64,000 nucleotides of DNA from contig NZ_QJKC01000008.1 of NCBI RefSeq assembly GCF_003202035.1, positions 1-64,000 of the forward strand. Direction: 5' to 3'. Source of the DNA: Aquitalea magnusonii. Its GTDB lineage: Bacteria > Pseudomonadota > Gammaproteobacteria > Burkholderiales > Chromobacteriaceae. Shown here one piece after another: positions 1 to 9,672 of the stretch (its first letter is position 1; each line of letters opens with the position of its first letter). Made by a program: the position numbers and the translations under genes. The notes below the pieces were generated by a model. It saw only the letters and a list, made by a program, of their open reading frames with translations, did no database searches and was not told where the DNA came from.

Positions 1-1733
1 CCGGTCAGGGTGACCGCCAACGGGTTGACCGTCATGCTGCCAGTCGCGCCAGTCAGGGTGTAGTCGCTGTCGCTCAGCGTCAGGCTGTTGAAGCCTGACA
101 GGGCGCGGTTGCCGGCGTGGGCGCTGGCCAGGGTGGCGCTGCCACCAACGGTGACGGTATCGCCAACGATCTGGTTGCTGACCGTCAGGTTGCTGCCCTG
201 GGCGACGTTCGTGCCGTTATAGGTCTGGCTACCGGTCAGGGTGACCGCCAACGGGTTGACCGTCATGCTGCCAGTCGCGCCAGTCAGGGTGTAGTCGCTG
301 TCGCTCAGCGTCAGGCTGTTGAAGCCCGACAGGGCGCGGTTGCCGGCGTGGGCGCTGGCCAGGGTGGCGCTGCCGCCAACGGTGACGGTATCGCCAACGA
401 TCTGGTTGCTGACCGTCAGGTTGCTGCCCTGGGCGACGTTCGTGCCGTTATAGGTCTGGCTACCGGTCAGGGTGACGGCCAACGGGTTGACCGTCATGCT
501 GCCGGTCGCGCCAGTCAGGGTGTAGTCGCTGTCGCTCAGCGTCAGGCTGTTGAAGCCTGACAGGGCGCGGTTGCCAGCGTGGGCGCTGGCCAGGGTGGCG
601 CTGCCGCCAACGGTGACGGTATCGCCGACGATCTGGTTGCTGACCGTCAGGTTGCTGCCCTGGGCGACGTTCGTGCCGTTATAGGTCTGGCTACCCGTGA
701 GCGTCACCGCCAACGGGTTGACCGTCATGCTGCCGGTCGCGCCAGTCAGGGTGTAGTCGCTGTCGCTCAGCGTCAGGCTGTTGAAGCCTGACAGGGCGCG
801 GCTGCCCACATGGGCGCTGGCCAGGGTGGCGCTGCCACCAACGGTGACGGTATCGCCGACGATCTGGTTGCTGACCGTCAGGTTGCTGCCCTGGGCGGTA
901 GTCGTGCCGTTATAGGTCTGGCTACCGGTCAGGGTGACCGCCAGCGGGTTGACCGTCATGCTGCCGGTCGCCCCAGTCAGGGTGTAGTCGCTGTCGCTCA
1001 GCGTCAGGCTGTTGAAGCCTGACAGGGCGCGGCTGCCAACGTGGGCGCTGGCCAGGGTGGCGCTGCCACCAACGGTGACGGTATCGCCGACGATCTGGTT
1101 GCTGACCGTCAGGTTGCTGCCCTGGGCGGTAGTCGTGCCGTTATAGGTCTGGCTACCGGTCAGGGTGACCGCCAGCGGGTTGACCGTCATGCTGCCGGTC
1201 GCCCCAGTCAGGGTGTAGTCGCTGTCGCTCAGCGTCAGGCTGTTGAAGCCTGACAGGGTGCGGCTGCCGACGTGGGCGCTGGCCAGGGTGGCGCTGCCAC
1301 CAACGGTGACGGTATCGCCGACGATCTGGTTGCTGACCGTCAGGTTGCTGCCCTGGGCGACGTTCGTGCCGTTATAGGTCTGGCTACCGGTCAGGGTGAC
1401 GGCCAACGGGTTGACCGTCATGCTGCCGCTGGCTCCGGTCAGGGTGTAGTTGGAGTTATCCAGGGTCAAGCCTGAGAAGCCCGACAACGCTTGATTGCCG
1501 GCGTGAGCACTGGCCAGGGTGGCGCTGCCACCGACCGTAATGCTGTCGCTGCCAACACGGTTGCCGACCGACAGGTTGCTGCCCTGGGCGATGTTCGTGC
1601 CGTTATAGGTCTGGCTACCGGACAAGGTGACGGCCAGCGGCTGAATGGTCAGCGTACCGTTGGTATTGCCGCTGCTTGCCAGCACATAGTTGGATGCCGC
1701 GGAACCGGTCAGGCCGGTGACTTTTTCTACGTA
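1..1733 (-). repeat. Tandem 231-bp (77-residue) repeats in the adhesin gene
   Basis: The same block begins at 117, 348, 579, 810, 1041, 1272 and 1503, exactly 231 bp apart, and continues past the left edge. On the coding strand each unit reads LTGSQTYNGTNVAQGSN, then VGDTVTVGGSA and LSGFNSLTLSDSDYTLTG, which resembles the YDG domain of haemagglutinins. The six units from 117 to 1502 are nearly identical in DNA; the seventh (1503-1733) is divergent. Units at 810 and 1041 share a private variant (TTAQGSN in place of NVAQGSN). Confidence 0.9.
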
Positions 1734-4700
1734 GTTACCCACAGGGGTGTTGGCCGCCAGCGTCACGCTCGAGCCACCCTGGGTAAAGGCACCCACAGTA
1801 CCGAACACCTGATCGTTGTTGAGGATGCCACTCAGGGTGGCGCCACCCAGCGTCGCCAGCGTGCCATAGGTAGAGAAGGCATTGGCAACCGAGTAGTTCA
1901 GCGTGGTGTAGAGTACCGCAGGCTGCAGTGTCAGGGTGCCAGTGTGATACTGGATGGTGTAATTACCCAGACCGGTCCCTGTTGCTGCCGACGGGGTGAT
2001 CGTGTAACTGCCTACCGCAGTCGACGCCGTGGTCGCCGTCAAATTGCCCGGTATCTTTTCAGTCAAACCGCTAATGGTGTCATTGTTGACAAGACCGGTT
2101 TGCGTGTAGCCGGTGTTCAGGGCGGTCGACAGCGTGTAGGGCGTCCCGTAGGTAGCGGTCTGGTCGGCGGCGGTGATGACCAACGTCGCCGGATTCACCG
2201 TCAATTGGCCACTATTGGTGAACGTGGTGGCGCCATAACCGTTGCCGACGCTTAGCGTTCCGGTGGCACCACTGATGGTGTAGGGACCACCGGCCACGGT
2301 AGCAGCAACAGCCGCACCAGCAGACGACATGCTCGGTGCACCGCTATACACCATGGCCGCGGTATCGGCCAGATAAGCACCACTGACTGCCGGCTGCAAG
2401 CCGCTGATGGTGTAGTCGGACTGGATGGCAGAAGAGGCATCGACGCCGTATGTCTTGCTGTCGTTATGGCTGGTGACGGTCAGGTGCGGCTGATAGGCAA
2501 AGACGTAGCGGTTGCCGCTGGCGCTGACCGTAGCCCCAGCCGCGGTATCCCACACCGCCGTGTTATTACTGTTCAGGTTGCCGAAGGTATCCCCACTCGG
2601 GCCAGCCGAGTACACCAGCCACTTACCGTTGGGAACGGATAGCGCACCCGAACCCGCATTGTTGATGAAGTTGCCGCCTGTCTGCAGCGTGATCGTGCCA
2701 TTACTGCCGCTAGCCGTCAGTGCAGCCCCGCTCGACAAGGTAATTGAACCGTTTTGGGTTCCGAGGTTTTTCACCGAGATGTCGGCACCATCAATGCTGC
2801 TGGCCAGAGTGATATTGCCGGCGGTGCTGTTGGTGTTGCCGGCGCCATTGCCAAGCGTAATGTTCACCGTACCGCTACCCGCCGACAGGTTGGCACCGGA
2901 GGCCACCGAGATCGCTGCCGTGCCGCTGTCGCGTTCTACATTGACCACGTTATTGGCCGCGGTATCGTTGGCGGTCAGCGTCAGATTGCCGTTGCCCGTA
3001 TTAATGGCTGCATTGACCAGGATACTGCGGCCGGCATCCAGGGTCAGACCAGCCGTCGAGCCGGAGTTGGCAGAAAGCGCGCTGTTGACGGTGATGTCGT
3101 TATTGGCCTGCAGCGTGACAGAAGTGCCGCTGTTGAGGGTTTGCAGGATCAGGCTGGGCGCGATGGTGACATCGAGTCCAGACATATAGCCATACGTGAA
3201 CAGGGTTGGATCAGTAAACGCCAGTGTAACGGTCCCGCTGCCATCGCCGGAGCGCGCTACCAGGAATTGCTTGCCGCTGTTGAGCGCCGACACGGTCTGG
3301 CTGCTGTTGGAGGCCACGCCGGACAGGCTGTTGTCCGTACTGACGGTTCCGGTGATGCCACCGGTGGAATTGCTCCAGGTTGCCGCACCAAGGCCACCGT
3401 TCCAGCTCGGGCTGGAAATGACATAATCGCCGCCAGACAGCAGCGTAACGCCACCACTGCCAACCTGATCACCACTGTTTCCACCTACCAGGCTGTTACT
3501 CGACGATATGGTTCCCGTCACCGAGCCACCTTGGCTGACATAGGTCACCGCACCGGCCTGGCTATTCCATTGGGAGCTGAAAATCAGGTAATTGTTACCG
3601 CTGACATACTGCATGCCACCATAACCGACCTGGTCGCCGCCCGTCGTCGAGATGGCATTGGTGCCATTGTCTTCCGCGTAACGGGACAAAGTACCTGCCG
3701 TTGAACCAACCAGGCTGTTGGCGGAACCGACCACACCGGTAGTACCACTGCTACCGTTGCCGAAGGAGACGGCACCACGATTGTTGTTCCACAAAGGACT
3801 GAACACGACATAGTCGTTATTGGCCTGTACGACGACATTGGTCATCCACAGATTCTGGTCGCTCTTGTAGAAATAATTGGCGGAACCACCGGTGCCGATC
3901 GCGTCGCCGTTCTCGTACTGTTTGTAAACAAAGCCGCCGTAATTGTAGGTATTGATGGTGCCTGAATATTGGCCGACCAGACTATTGGTCGAGGACACAG
4001 CCCCCACCGTCGCCGAGGACGGATTGATAAAGCTGATCGCGCCCTTGTTGCCACCCCACAACGGACTCAATACCAGGTAATTGCTGCCGCCATTATTGGA
4101 CAGGGTCAGGATGCCGCCGGAACCGACCTGATCGCCGCCGAAGAGATTGACCATACTGCCACTCAGCACACCGTTGAACTGAGTAGAGGCCGTGGTGCCA
4201 ACCAGGCTATTGCTGGCACTCACATTGCCGGATGTGGCCTGTGATGCCGTCATCAGCGTGACGGCACCTTTCTGCTGCGCCCAGTTGGGGCTGAGCACCA
4301 CCCAATCACCATTGTTCAGATTGACGATGCCACCGCTGCCAATTTGATCGCCGCCAAGATTGTATGGATTGTTGCCACCCAGCACGGCCGTGGTGCCAAC
4401 GATACTGTTGCTTGAACTGATGCTCCCAGTCACACCCGTGCTGCCACTGCCACGGGTTACTGCACCGCGATAACTGCTCCAGACCGGGCTGAGCACGACA
4501 TAGTCGTTGTCGCTCAGGCTGACCACGCCGCCAGAGCCCACATTGTCACCACTGCTGCTGCCTACCAGGCTATTGGATGACGATACCGCACCGCTTATGC
4601 CGGTCGTACCGGAGGCGAAGGTGACTGCACCTTCATGGCCATTCCAGGCAGTCGTCGTCACCACATAATTATTATTACCGAGCTTGGTGACCGTACCGAC

Positions 4701-7700
4701 CTGGTCACCATTGCTGATGTAATTCTGGTGATAGGTAGAGTCGTAACCAACAGCCGTGCCTGCAGTGCTACCCACCAGCGAATTACTGGACGACACGGCG
4801 CCAGTCAAGGGCGATGCCAGCGACATGAATGTCGTCGCGCCCCTGTTGCTGCTCCAATTGGTACTGGACACCACGGCATTGCCGTTGCCCAGATCAGTCA
4901 CCCCGCCGGAGCCTACTGCATCCCCACCATAATAATTGCGGTAGCCCGTGGTGGTGGTGTAATAGGTATTGCCACCACTGTCACCGATGCCCTGGGTGGT
5001 CCCCACCAGGCTGTTGGCGGCACTGACGGTCCCGGTCACACCGCTGCTACCGTTAGCAATGGTCACCGCACCGCGCCCATGGCCCCAGTTTGAAGAAATA
5101 ACGGCGTAGTAGCCGTTGGACAGCGCCTGCACGCTGCTGCCTACACCGTCACCGTTGTAGTAACCATAGCTGGTACCACTATTGGTACCGTTAAAGCAGT
5201 AGAGGGTACAGGTGGCGGAATACAAGCTGCCCGCATTACCAACCAGGCTGTTGGCAGCGCTGACTGTCCCCGTCAGTCCGGAATTCTGATCAACCAGCGT
5301 CACGGCACCCGCGTTCTTGTTCCAGTACGGGCTATCCACCACAAAATTGCCATTGCTCAGAATGGTGATGCCACTGGAGCCAACCTGATCGCCACCCAGG
5401 TTGTTATCTGCGGCAATGGTGCCATTGGAGCCAACCAGACTATTGGCAGACGAAACGACGCCCGTAATACCGCTGGCGGCACTCCCCAGGGTGACCGCCC
5501 CCTTGCCGGTATTCCACTGCGGCGCGATGGACACGTAATTGTTGTTGGGCAGCAAGCTTACGGAGCCACCGATCGCATCGGTCGATGTGCTACCCACCAG
5601 GCTGTTGCTGGACGACAGCGTGCCGGACAGACTGCCGTTGGCGCCCACCCAGGAGATGGCACCCGCGCCACCATTCCAGCTCGGACTCAGGATCAAGAAT
5701 GGCTTGGTGGTATCGTTGACCAGCGCGCTACCAATGTAATAGCTGTTGTACCAATTCTGATAATTGAGGAACAACAAACCGCCGCTACCGACCTGGTCAT
5801 TGGCATGCGAGCCCTGAAAGGCGGACATCAGCGCACCGGTAGTGCCGTTATAAAAAAACACCGAACCGGCAGCGCTATTGTTTGCTACCGTATCATTCGG
5901 TTTGGTAACCACATAGCTGCCACCGCTCAATTGCACCGCCATCGTCCCGAAGCCGGAGCCAGAACCGGCATCCGGGTCGATCAGATTGGCACTGGCGACA
6001 TCGCCGGCGCTGGCGCTGATGGTGATGTTCTTCGGATCCAGCAGCAGCTTGCCGGCGGCTCCGGCACTGGCGCTGGCGTTGGCCACACCGCCATAGATGA
6101 GTCGATCGCCACTCGACACTTCAATCAGGCCACCATTGCCACCATGCTGGCCACCCTGTGCGGTGACGCTACCCAGGAAGGTGGTTTTAGTATCCGACCA
6201 GACCGCAACCTGGCCACCATCGCCAGCACCAGTGGCATTGGCGGCAAGCTTGGTCGAGGCATTGACCACTGTGGTATCGGCCGTTTGCGGGCCACTGCCA
6301 TGCAGCCCACCACCAATATTGATATGCCCCCCGCCCTGCACACCATTGGCTTCAAAATCGGCAGCGGCAAGTGCCACCCGCTTGCCCAGAGCAGAAATCG
6401 TACCGCCGTGCTGCCCGCTGGCAGTCACTTGGCCGGAGCTGAACACCGAGCCTGCGCTTGTCAGCTGTACCGTACCCGCCGCGCCGTCAGCGCTATTGGC
6501 CGAGGTTTTTGCCGATGCCGTCTGGATCAGATTATCCTGGGTGGACAAGGCCACGGCCCCGCCCTGCCCTGCACCACCGTCCGCACTGATCGTACCGGAC
6601 TGTAACAGGCCAGCCCCCTGCACCGTGACATTGCCGCCGCGGGTACCGTCCGCATGAATGGCGCCGGATTCAATGATCTGTCGACCGGAGACCGTGATAC
6701 TACCGGCCGCGCCGCCGCTCGCCGACGCGGTCATCGTGCCGTCCAGCGTGATCACGCCGTTGCCGCCCTTGCTATCCGCCGCCGCCTGAATGCTGATCGA
6801 GCCGCCGCTACTGCCTGCGGTAGCTGCCGAGGCGTCCAGACTTGCACCACTGGCCAGCTGTACCGAGCCACCGGGGGCGGATAACCAGATCTGGCCACCC
6901 TGGCCACTGACTTCGGTGGCACGAATCAAGCCCTGGGTGTTCCCCGCCAGGGCATACACATTGCCATTCTCGGTACGAAGTTCCGCCGCGGTCGCCTGGA
7001 GCAAGCCCGCATTGCTGACCGAGGTGGCAGCGCCACCCAGGCCAATGACAAAGCGCCCATCCTGATCGGCCTGGTCCTTCACCAGCACCTGGTAGCCGCC
7101 CAGCAGCCCCACCCGGCCGTTATCGGCCTGAATGCTGCCCTGATTGGCAACCTGGGCCGCAATCAGCACCACATCGCCACCAGAGGCACCGATCTTGCCG
7201 AGATTGGTCACCGCGGCATTGGAATTGCCACTGAAATTCAGCGAACCGCCGGCCATGAAGTTGTTGTTGGACAGATCCTGGGTCGAAGCAACAAAACTGC
7301 CGCCCACCCGGACTTCGCCATTGCGGCCAATAATGACCCCGGACGAGTTGATCAGATACACACTGCCAGAGCTGCTCAGCAGACCATCGACAATCGAAGC
7401 CGGCGCGCCAGCCGCCACACGGTTAAGGGTTGCACCCGCGCCGTTGTTGAAGCGGACGGTTTCATTGCCCGCAATCGAAAACGACGACCAGTCGATGATT
7501 GCACGGGCAGTATTCTGGTTGATCGTGGTGGTGGTGCCGGTTGCGGCTATCGACGCACTACCGGCCGTCACATGGCCCCCGACAGGAGCCGCCTCGGACA
7601 GTGCAGAAGCCAGGACCAGGGAGAGCGTGACCAGACTGCGGCAGGATGAACCGCCTTTGCGCCGGCTACGCGCGGTTTCTGCCACTACGACGTAACAACC

Positions 7701-7739
7701 GCGACTGTCACTCCATACCGTACGATAGGCGCTGTTCAC
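1..7739 (-). CDS. Giant filamentous-haemagglutinin-type (two-partner secretion) adhesin, C-terminus cut by window edge
   Basis: At least 2,579 residues are visible and the frame is still open at base 1. The start is GTG at 7739, with AAAGGAGT 6 nt upstream. The N-terminus (MNSAYRTVW...) resembles an extended signal peptide region (ESPR), followed by a hydrophobic signal core and a TPS-type haemagglutinin domain (residues ~45-200) with the usual NRV, GSVYLIN and GVIIGRNGEV stretches. Then come Gly/Ser-rich beta-helix sequence, twelve copies of a repeat ending NSLVGS/T (about 3290-5830), a further beta-rich region, MBG-like domains (about 1700-2500) and 77-residue YDG-like repeats (1-1730). The family is exported through a TpsB/FhaC outer-membrane pore and works in adhesion or aggregation. 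No TpsB gene lies within this window. The C-terminal function cannot be judged. Confidence 0.9.
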   Translation of the reverse strand, partial: MNSAYRTVWSDSRGCYVVVAETARSRRKGGSSCRSLVTLSLVLASALSEAAPVGGHVTAGSASIAATGTTTTINQNTARAIIDWSSFSIAGNETVRFNNGAGATLNRVAAGAPASIVDGLLSSSGSVYLINSSGVIIGRNGEVRVGGSFVASTQDLSNNNFMAGGSLNFSGNSNAAVTNLGKIGASGGDVVLIAAQVANQGSIQADNGRVGLLGGYQVLVKDQADQDGRFVIGLGGAATSVSNAGLLQATAAELRTENGNVYALAGNTQGLIRATEVSGQGGQIWLSAPGGSVQLASGASLDASAATAGSSGGSISIQAAADSKGGNGVITLDGTMTASASGGAAGSITVSGRQIIESGAIHADGTRGGNVTVQGAGLLQSGTISADGGAGQGGAVALSTQDNLIQTASAKTSANSADGAAGTVQLTSAGSVFSSGQVTASGQHGGTISALGKRVALAAADFEANGVQGGGHINIGGGLHGSGPQTADTTVVNASTKLAANATGAGDGGQVAVWSDTKTTFLGSVTAQGGQHGGNGGLIEVSSGDRLIYGGVANASASAGAAGKLLLDPKNITISASAGDVASANLIDPDAGSGSGFGTMAVQLSGGSYVVTKPNDTVANNSAAGSVFFYNGTTGALMSAFQGSHANDQVGSGGLLFLNYQNWYNSYYIGSALVNDTTKPFLILSPSWNGGAGAISWVGANGSLSGTLSSSNSLVGSTSTDAIGGSVSLLPNNNYVSIAPQWNTGKGAVTLGSAASGITGVVSSANSLVGSNGTIAADNNLGGDQVGSSGITILSNGNFVVDSPYWNKNAGAVTLVDQNSGLTGTVSAANSLVGNAGSLYSATCTLYCFNGTNSGTSYGYYNGDGVGSSVQALSNGYYAVISSNWGHGRGAVTIANGSSGVTGTVSAANSLVGTTQGIGDSGGNTYYTTTTGYRNYYGGDAVGSGGVTDLGNGNAVVSSTNWSSNRGATTFMSLASPLTGAVSSSNSLVGSTAGTAVGYDSTYHQNYISNGDQVGTVTKLGNNNYVVTTTAWNGHEGAVTFASGTTGISGAVSSSNSLVGSSSGDNVGSGGVVSLSDNDYVVLSPVWSSYRGAVTRGSGSTGVTGSISSSNSIVGTTAVLGGNNPYNLGGDQIGSGGIVNLNNGDWVVLSPNWAQQKGAVTLMTASQATSGNVSASNSLVGTTASTQFNGVLSGSMVNLFGGDQVGSGGILTLSNNGGSNYLVLSPLWGGNKGAISFINPSSATVGAVSSTNSLVGQYSGTINTYNYGGFVYKQYENGDAIGTGGSANYFYKSDQNLWMTNVVVQANNDYVVFSPLWNNNRGAVSFGNGSSGTTGVVGSANSLVGSTAGTLSRYAEDNGTNAISTTGGDQVGYGGMQYVSGNNYLIFSSQWNSQAGAVTYVSQGGSVTGTISSSNSLVGGNSGDQVGSGGVTLLSGGDYVISSPSWNGGLGAATWSNSTGGITGTVSTDNSLSGVASNSSQTVSALNSGKQFLVARSGDGSGTVTLAFTDPTLFTYGYMSGLDVTIAPSLILQTLNSGTSVTLQANNDITVNSALSANSGSTAGLTLDAGRSILVNAAINTGNGNLTLTANDTAANNVVNVERDSGTAAISVASGANLSAGSGTVNITLGNGAGNTNSTAGNITLASSIDGADISVKNLGTQNGSITLSSGAALTASGSNGTITLQTGGNFINNAGSGALSVPNGKWLVYSAGPSGDTFGNLNSNNTAVWDTAAGATVSASGNRYVFAYQPHLTVTSHNDSKTYGVDASSAIQSDYTISGLQPAVSGAYLADTAAMVYSGAPSMSSAGAAVAATVAGGPYTISGATGTLSVGNGYGATTFTNSGQLTVNPATLVITAADQTATYGTPYTLSTALNTGYTQTGLVNNDTISGLTEKIPGNLTATTASTAVGSYTITPSAATGTGLGNYTIQYHTGTLTLQPAVLYTTLNYSVANAFSTYGTLATLGGATLSGILNNDQVFGTVGAFTQGGSSVTLAANTPVGNYVEKVTGLTGSAASNYVLASSGNTNGTLTIQPLAVTLSGSQTYNGTNIAQGSNLSVGNRVGSDSITVGGSATLASAHAGNQALSGFSGLTLDNSNYTLTGASGSMTVNPLAVTLTGSQTYNGTNVAQGSNLTVSNQIVGDTVTVGGSATLASAHVGSRTLSGFNSLTLSDSDYTLTGATGSMTVNPLAVTLTGSQTYNGTTTAQGSNLTVSNQIVGDTVTVGGSATLASAHVGSRALSGFNSLTLSDSDYTLTGATGSMTVNPLAVTLTGSQTYNGTTTAQGSNLTVSNQIVGDTVTVGGSATLASAHVGSRALSGFNSLTLSDSDYTLTGATGSMTVNPLAVTLTGSQTYNGTNVAQGSNLTVSNQIVGDTVTVGGSATLASAHAGNRALSGFNSLTLSDSDYTLTGATGSMTVNPLAVTLTGSQTYNGTNVAQGSNLTVSNQIVGDTVTVGGSATLASAHAGNRALSGFNSLTLSDSDYTLTGATGSMTVNPLAVTLTGSQTYNGTNVAQGSNLTVSNQIVGDTVTVGGSATLASAHAGNRALSGFNSLTLSDSDYTLTGATGSMTVNPLAVTLT
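3290..5830 (-). repeat. Twelve imperfect NSLVG repeats in the adhesin
   Basis: On the coding strand the unit reads roughly GDQVGSGG - L.NGNYVV.SP.W - GAVT - G.TG..G.VSS.NSLVGST. Twelve copies are countable from the NSLVG-type ending, one of them NSIVG and the last NSLSG. Units differ in length because of insertions between NSLVG and GDQVG. DNA identity is low, unlike the 231-bp array, so these are old repeats forming a probable beta-solenoid or propeller. Confidence 0.8.
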
Positions 7740-7745
7740 CCCGGG

Positions 7746-7753
7746 ACTCCTTT
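7746..7753 (-). promoter_or_regulatory. Ribosome-binding site deciding the GTG start of the adhesin
   Basis: AAAGGAGT on the minus strand lies 6 nt upstream of GTG at 7739. It is the only strong Shine-Dalgarno near the start and precedes the ESPR-like N-terminus. Confidence 0.75.
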
Positions 7754-8554
7754 ATAGATTTGATAAACGGACATACTTCATGCAAGGGAACGACTGCGGC
7801 TATCGATAGCTTTTGTCATAAAATCAAGACATGGAAGCAAAAACCGGCATTCTGGCAGCCATGTATTGCTTTTGCGTGTATGACCCAATGCACTGCGCTA
7901 CTGACCTGACAAGAAACAGCAGCGCATCGGGGTTCGCTGACGAGGCGATGCGCTGAACGGATCAGGGTTTGTTTTTTTCTGCTGAATTCAGATACACGCA
8001 GCGTCATCTTATAATGACAATGTATTTTGCACCTGTACGATAGGCCGGTCAAGAAAACTTACTGAGGCTCCCAGGCTGTTCCTTACACGCCTTTCGAACA
8101 GGTGATCCCGCTGTCTACCCATTCTGTATAGCCTGAATCGGCGCCTGCTGAAGCAACAATTGCAGCAAATGTCGCCCCAGCAAAACAGGTCGGCCAGCTC
8201 AGCATCGGCACAAACATCCGGTGCAGGGCTCGCCGCTGCGGCGGCCAGTCATCAAGGTCGGAGTGAACATTGCCTGGCTTGCAGGCGGGGAATGACATGC
8301 GGGTGTTTTTGAACAGCATCACGGCTATTGCATTTCATGCCGCCTGATGACGTCCAACTGGCGGAGAAGCTCACCATGGGAGAGCAGACGACTAGCCGCT
8401 CGACCATCAGGGGATCAGTGCTGCGATGTAATGGGGGATGTGCCTCTACAGTGGCAAGATTTTGCAGGCAAAGCATATTGCGTCATCAATACCAGCCGGC
8501 CAAGAGGCAAATTACCAATCTGCCGGTCAGGCCGAGCACGCGCACCTGGCGCAC
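7754..8554. other. Gene-poor gap of about 800 bp with short inverted repeats
   Basis: I recognise no gene here. It contains a 12-bp palindrome GCTATCGATAGC at 7799-7810 and an inverted repeat AGCGCATCG/CGATGCGCT at 7921-7954 followed after 15 bases by a T-rich run. Several short minus-strand frames exist (for example 8083-8322) but show no ribosome-binding site, signal peptide or family motif. The adhesin promoter must lie at its left end. Confidence 0.5.
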
Positions 8555-9499
8555 TCAGCCCTGGCAAATGCAGTTGCGCCCCTGCAGCTTGGCACGGTAC
8601 ATGGCGACATCCACGGCATGCAGTATGCCCTCCAGCTCGCCATGGTCAGTGGCGCAGGTATAGCCGATGCTGACCGTCAGGCCCAGGCGTTGCTGCTGCC
8701 ATACCGGCTGGCTGTCAGCGATCTGCCGGCGCAGCCTTTCGGCCGCCCTGGCGGCTCCGGCCAGGTCGGTAGCCGGCAACATGAGCAGGAACTCCTCGCC
8801 GCCCCAGCGCACGATATCCGCCTGCCCGTCGAATAATGCCCTCAGTTGATCTGCAAAAAACACCAGCATGTGATCGCCACAGGCGTGGCCGTACTGGTCG
8901 TTGACCTGCTTGAAGCCATCGATGTCACACAGCAATACCGAAAACAGCTTGCCCTCGCGCTGCCAGCCTTCCCAGGCCTGTTGCAAGCGTTTGCAGGCTT
9001 CACGCCGGTTCAGCAGCCGGGTAAGAAAATCGGTACGGGACAGGCGGATGTTCTCGTCCACCGTGCACTTGAGTTCGTGCACATCGCGAAAGGTGATGAT
9101 CTGCAGGAAAGGCAAGGTGGCCGCTTGTATCTGCGCGGTGATGATGAACCAGCGTTGCTGGCCATCGGCACAACGCACCAGGGCGGTCAGCTCGGCCAGC
9201 GGCTGGCCACTGGCCTGGCAACGCTCCACCTCCCGGCTCCAGGCCTGCATGACTTGCGCGCGATAGTCGGCATCGGGATACGCCAGCCGGAACCAGCTGT
9301 CGATATCCGGCATGTCCTCCAGACTGTAGCCAATCTGCTGACGAAAGGCCTGATTGGCAAAGCGATGCCAGCGACCGGTATTGATGCCGCTGTTGGGGCT
9401 GCATTCGGAAATCAGGATGGGAATGGGGATGAATTCGAAACTGTTGGCCAACAGTTCGCGGCCCACCTCGGACATGGCCTGGACATTGTCAACAAACAT
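8555..9499 (-). CDS. PAS-GGDEF diguanylate cyclase
   Basis: 314 residues from the ATG at 9499 (MFVDNVQAMSE); a longer GTG start at 9571 is possible but adds low-complexity sequence. A PAS-like sensor occupies residues ~20-140 (FANQAFRQQIGYS, FRDVHELK), then a GGDEF domain with DFLTRLLNRR, DIDGFKQVND and the active site GGEEF at about residues 233-237. The family makes c-di-GMP from two GTP. There is no transmembrane segment, so it should be cytoplasmic. The RxxD inhibitory site normally found just upstream of GGEEF is absent, so product inhibition through that site is not expected. It lies beside a second c-di-GMP gene with 170 bp between them. Confidence 0.88.
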   Translation of the reverse strand: MFVDNVQAMSEVGRELLANSFEFIPIPILISECSPNSGINTGRWHRFANQAFRQQIGYSLEDMPDIDSWFRLAYPDADYRAQVMQAWSREVERCQASGQPLAELTALVRCADGQQRWFIITAQIQAATLPFLQIITFRDVHELKCTVDENIRLSRTDFLTRLLNRREACKRLQQAWEGWQREGKLFSVLLCDIDGFKQVNDQYGHACGDHMLVFFADQLRALFDGQADIVRWGGEEFLLMLPATDLAGAARAAERLRRQIADSQPVWQQQRLGLTVSIGYTCATDHGELEGILHAVDVAMYRAKLQGRNCICQG

Positions 9500-9672
9500 G
9501 GCTTGCCTTTTCTTTCTGCGCCTGCCCGGACATGCCGCCGCGCACTGCCACCGCGTGAGCGGGGCAGGCACGCTGGTAACCAGACAAACACATCAACAGG
9601 AACCGTCTGAATGCATCCATCCAAGATACCAATTTTACGCAAGAAAGCCAGTGGGCGCGGCAGCTGGCCGGC

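Noticed and set aside
117-2255. Chain of plus-strand open frames in the 231-bp repeats
   Set aside because: They are antisense to the adhesin and exist only because the repeat lacks stops in that frame; no ribosome-binding sites and unnatural composition.
8083-8476. Two overlapping minus-strand frames of 74-79 codons
   Set aside because: No ribosome-binding site, signal peptide or recognised motif; composition looks non-coding.
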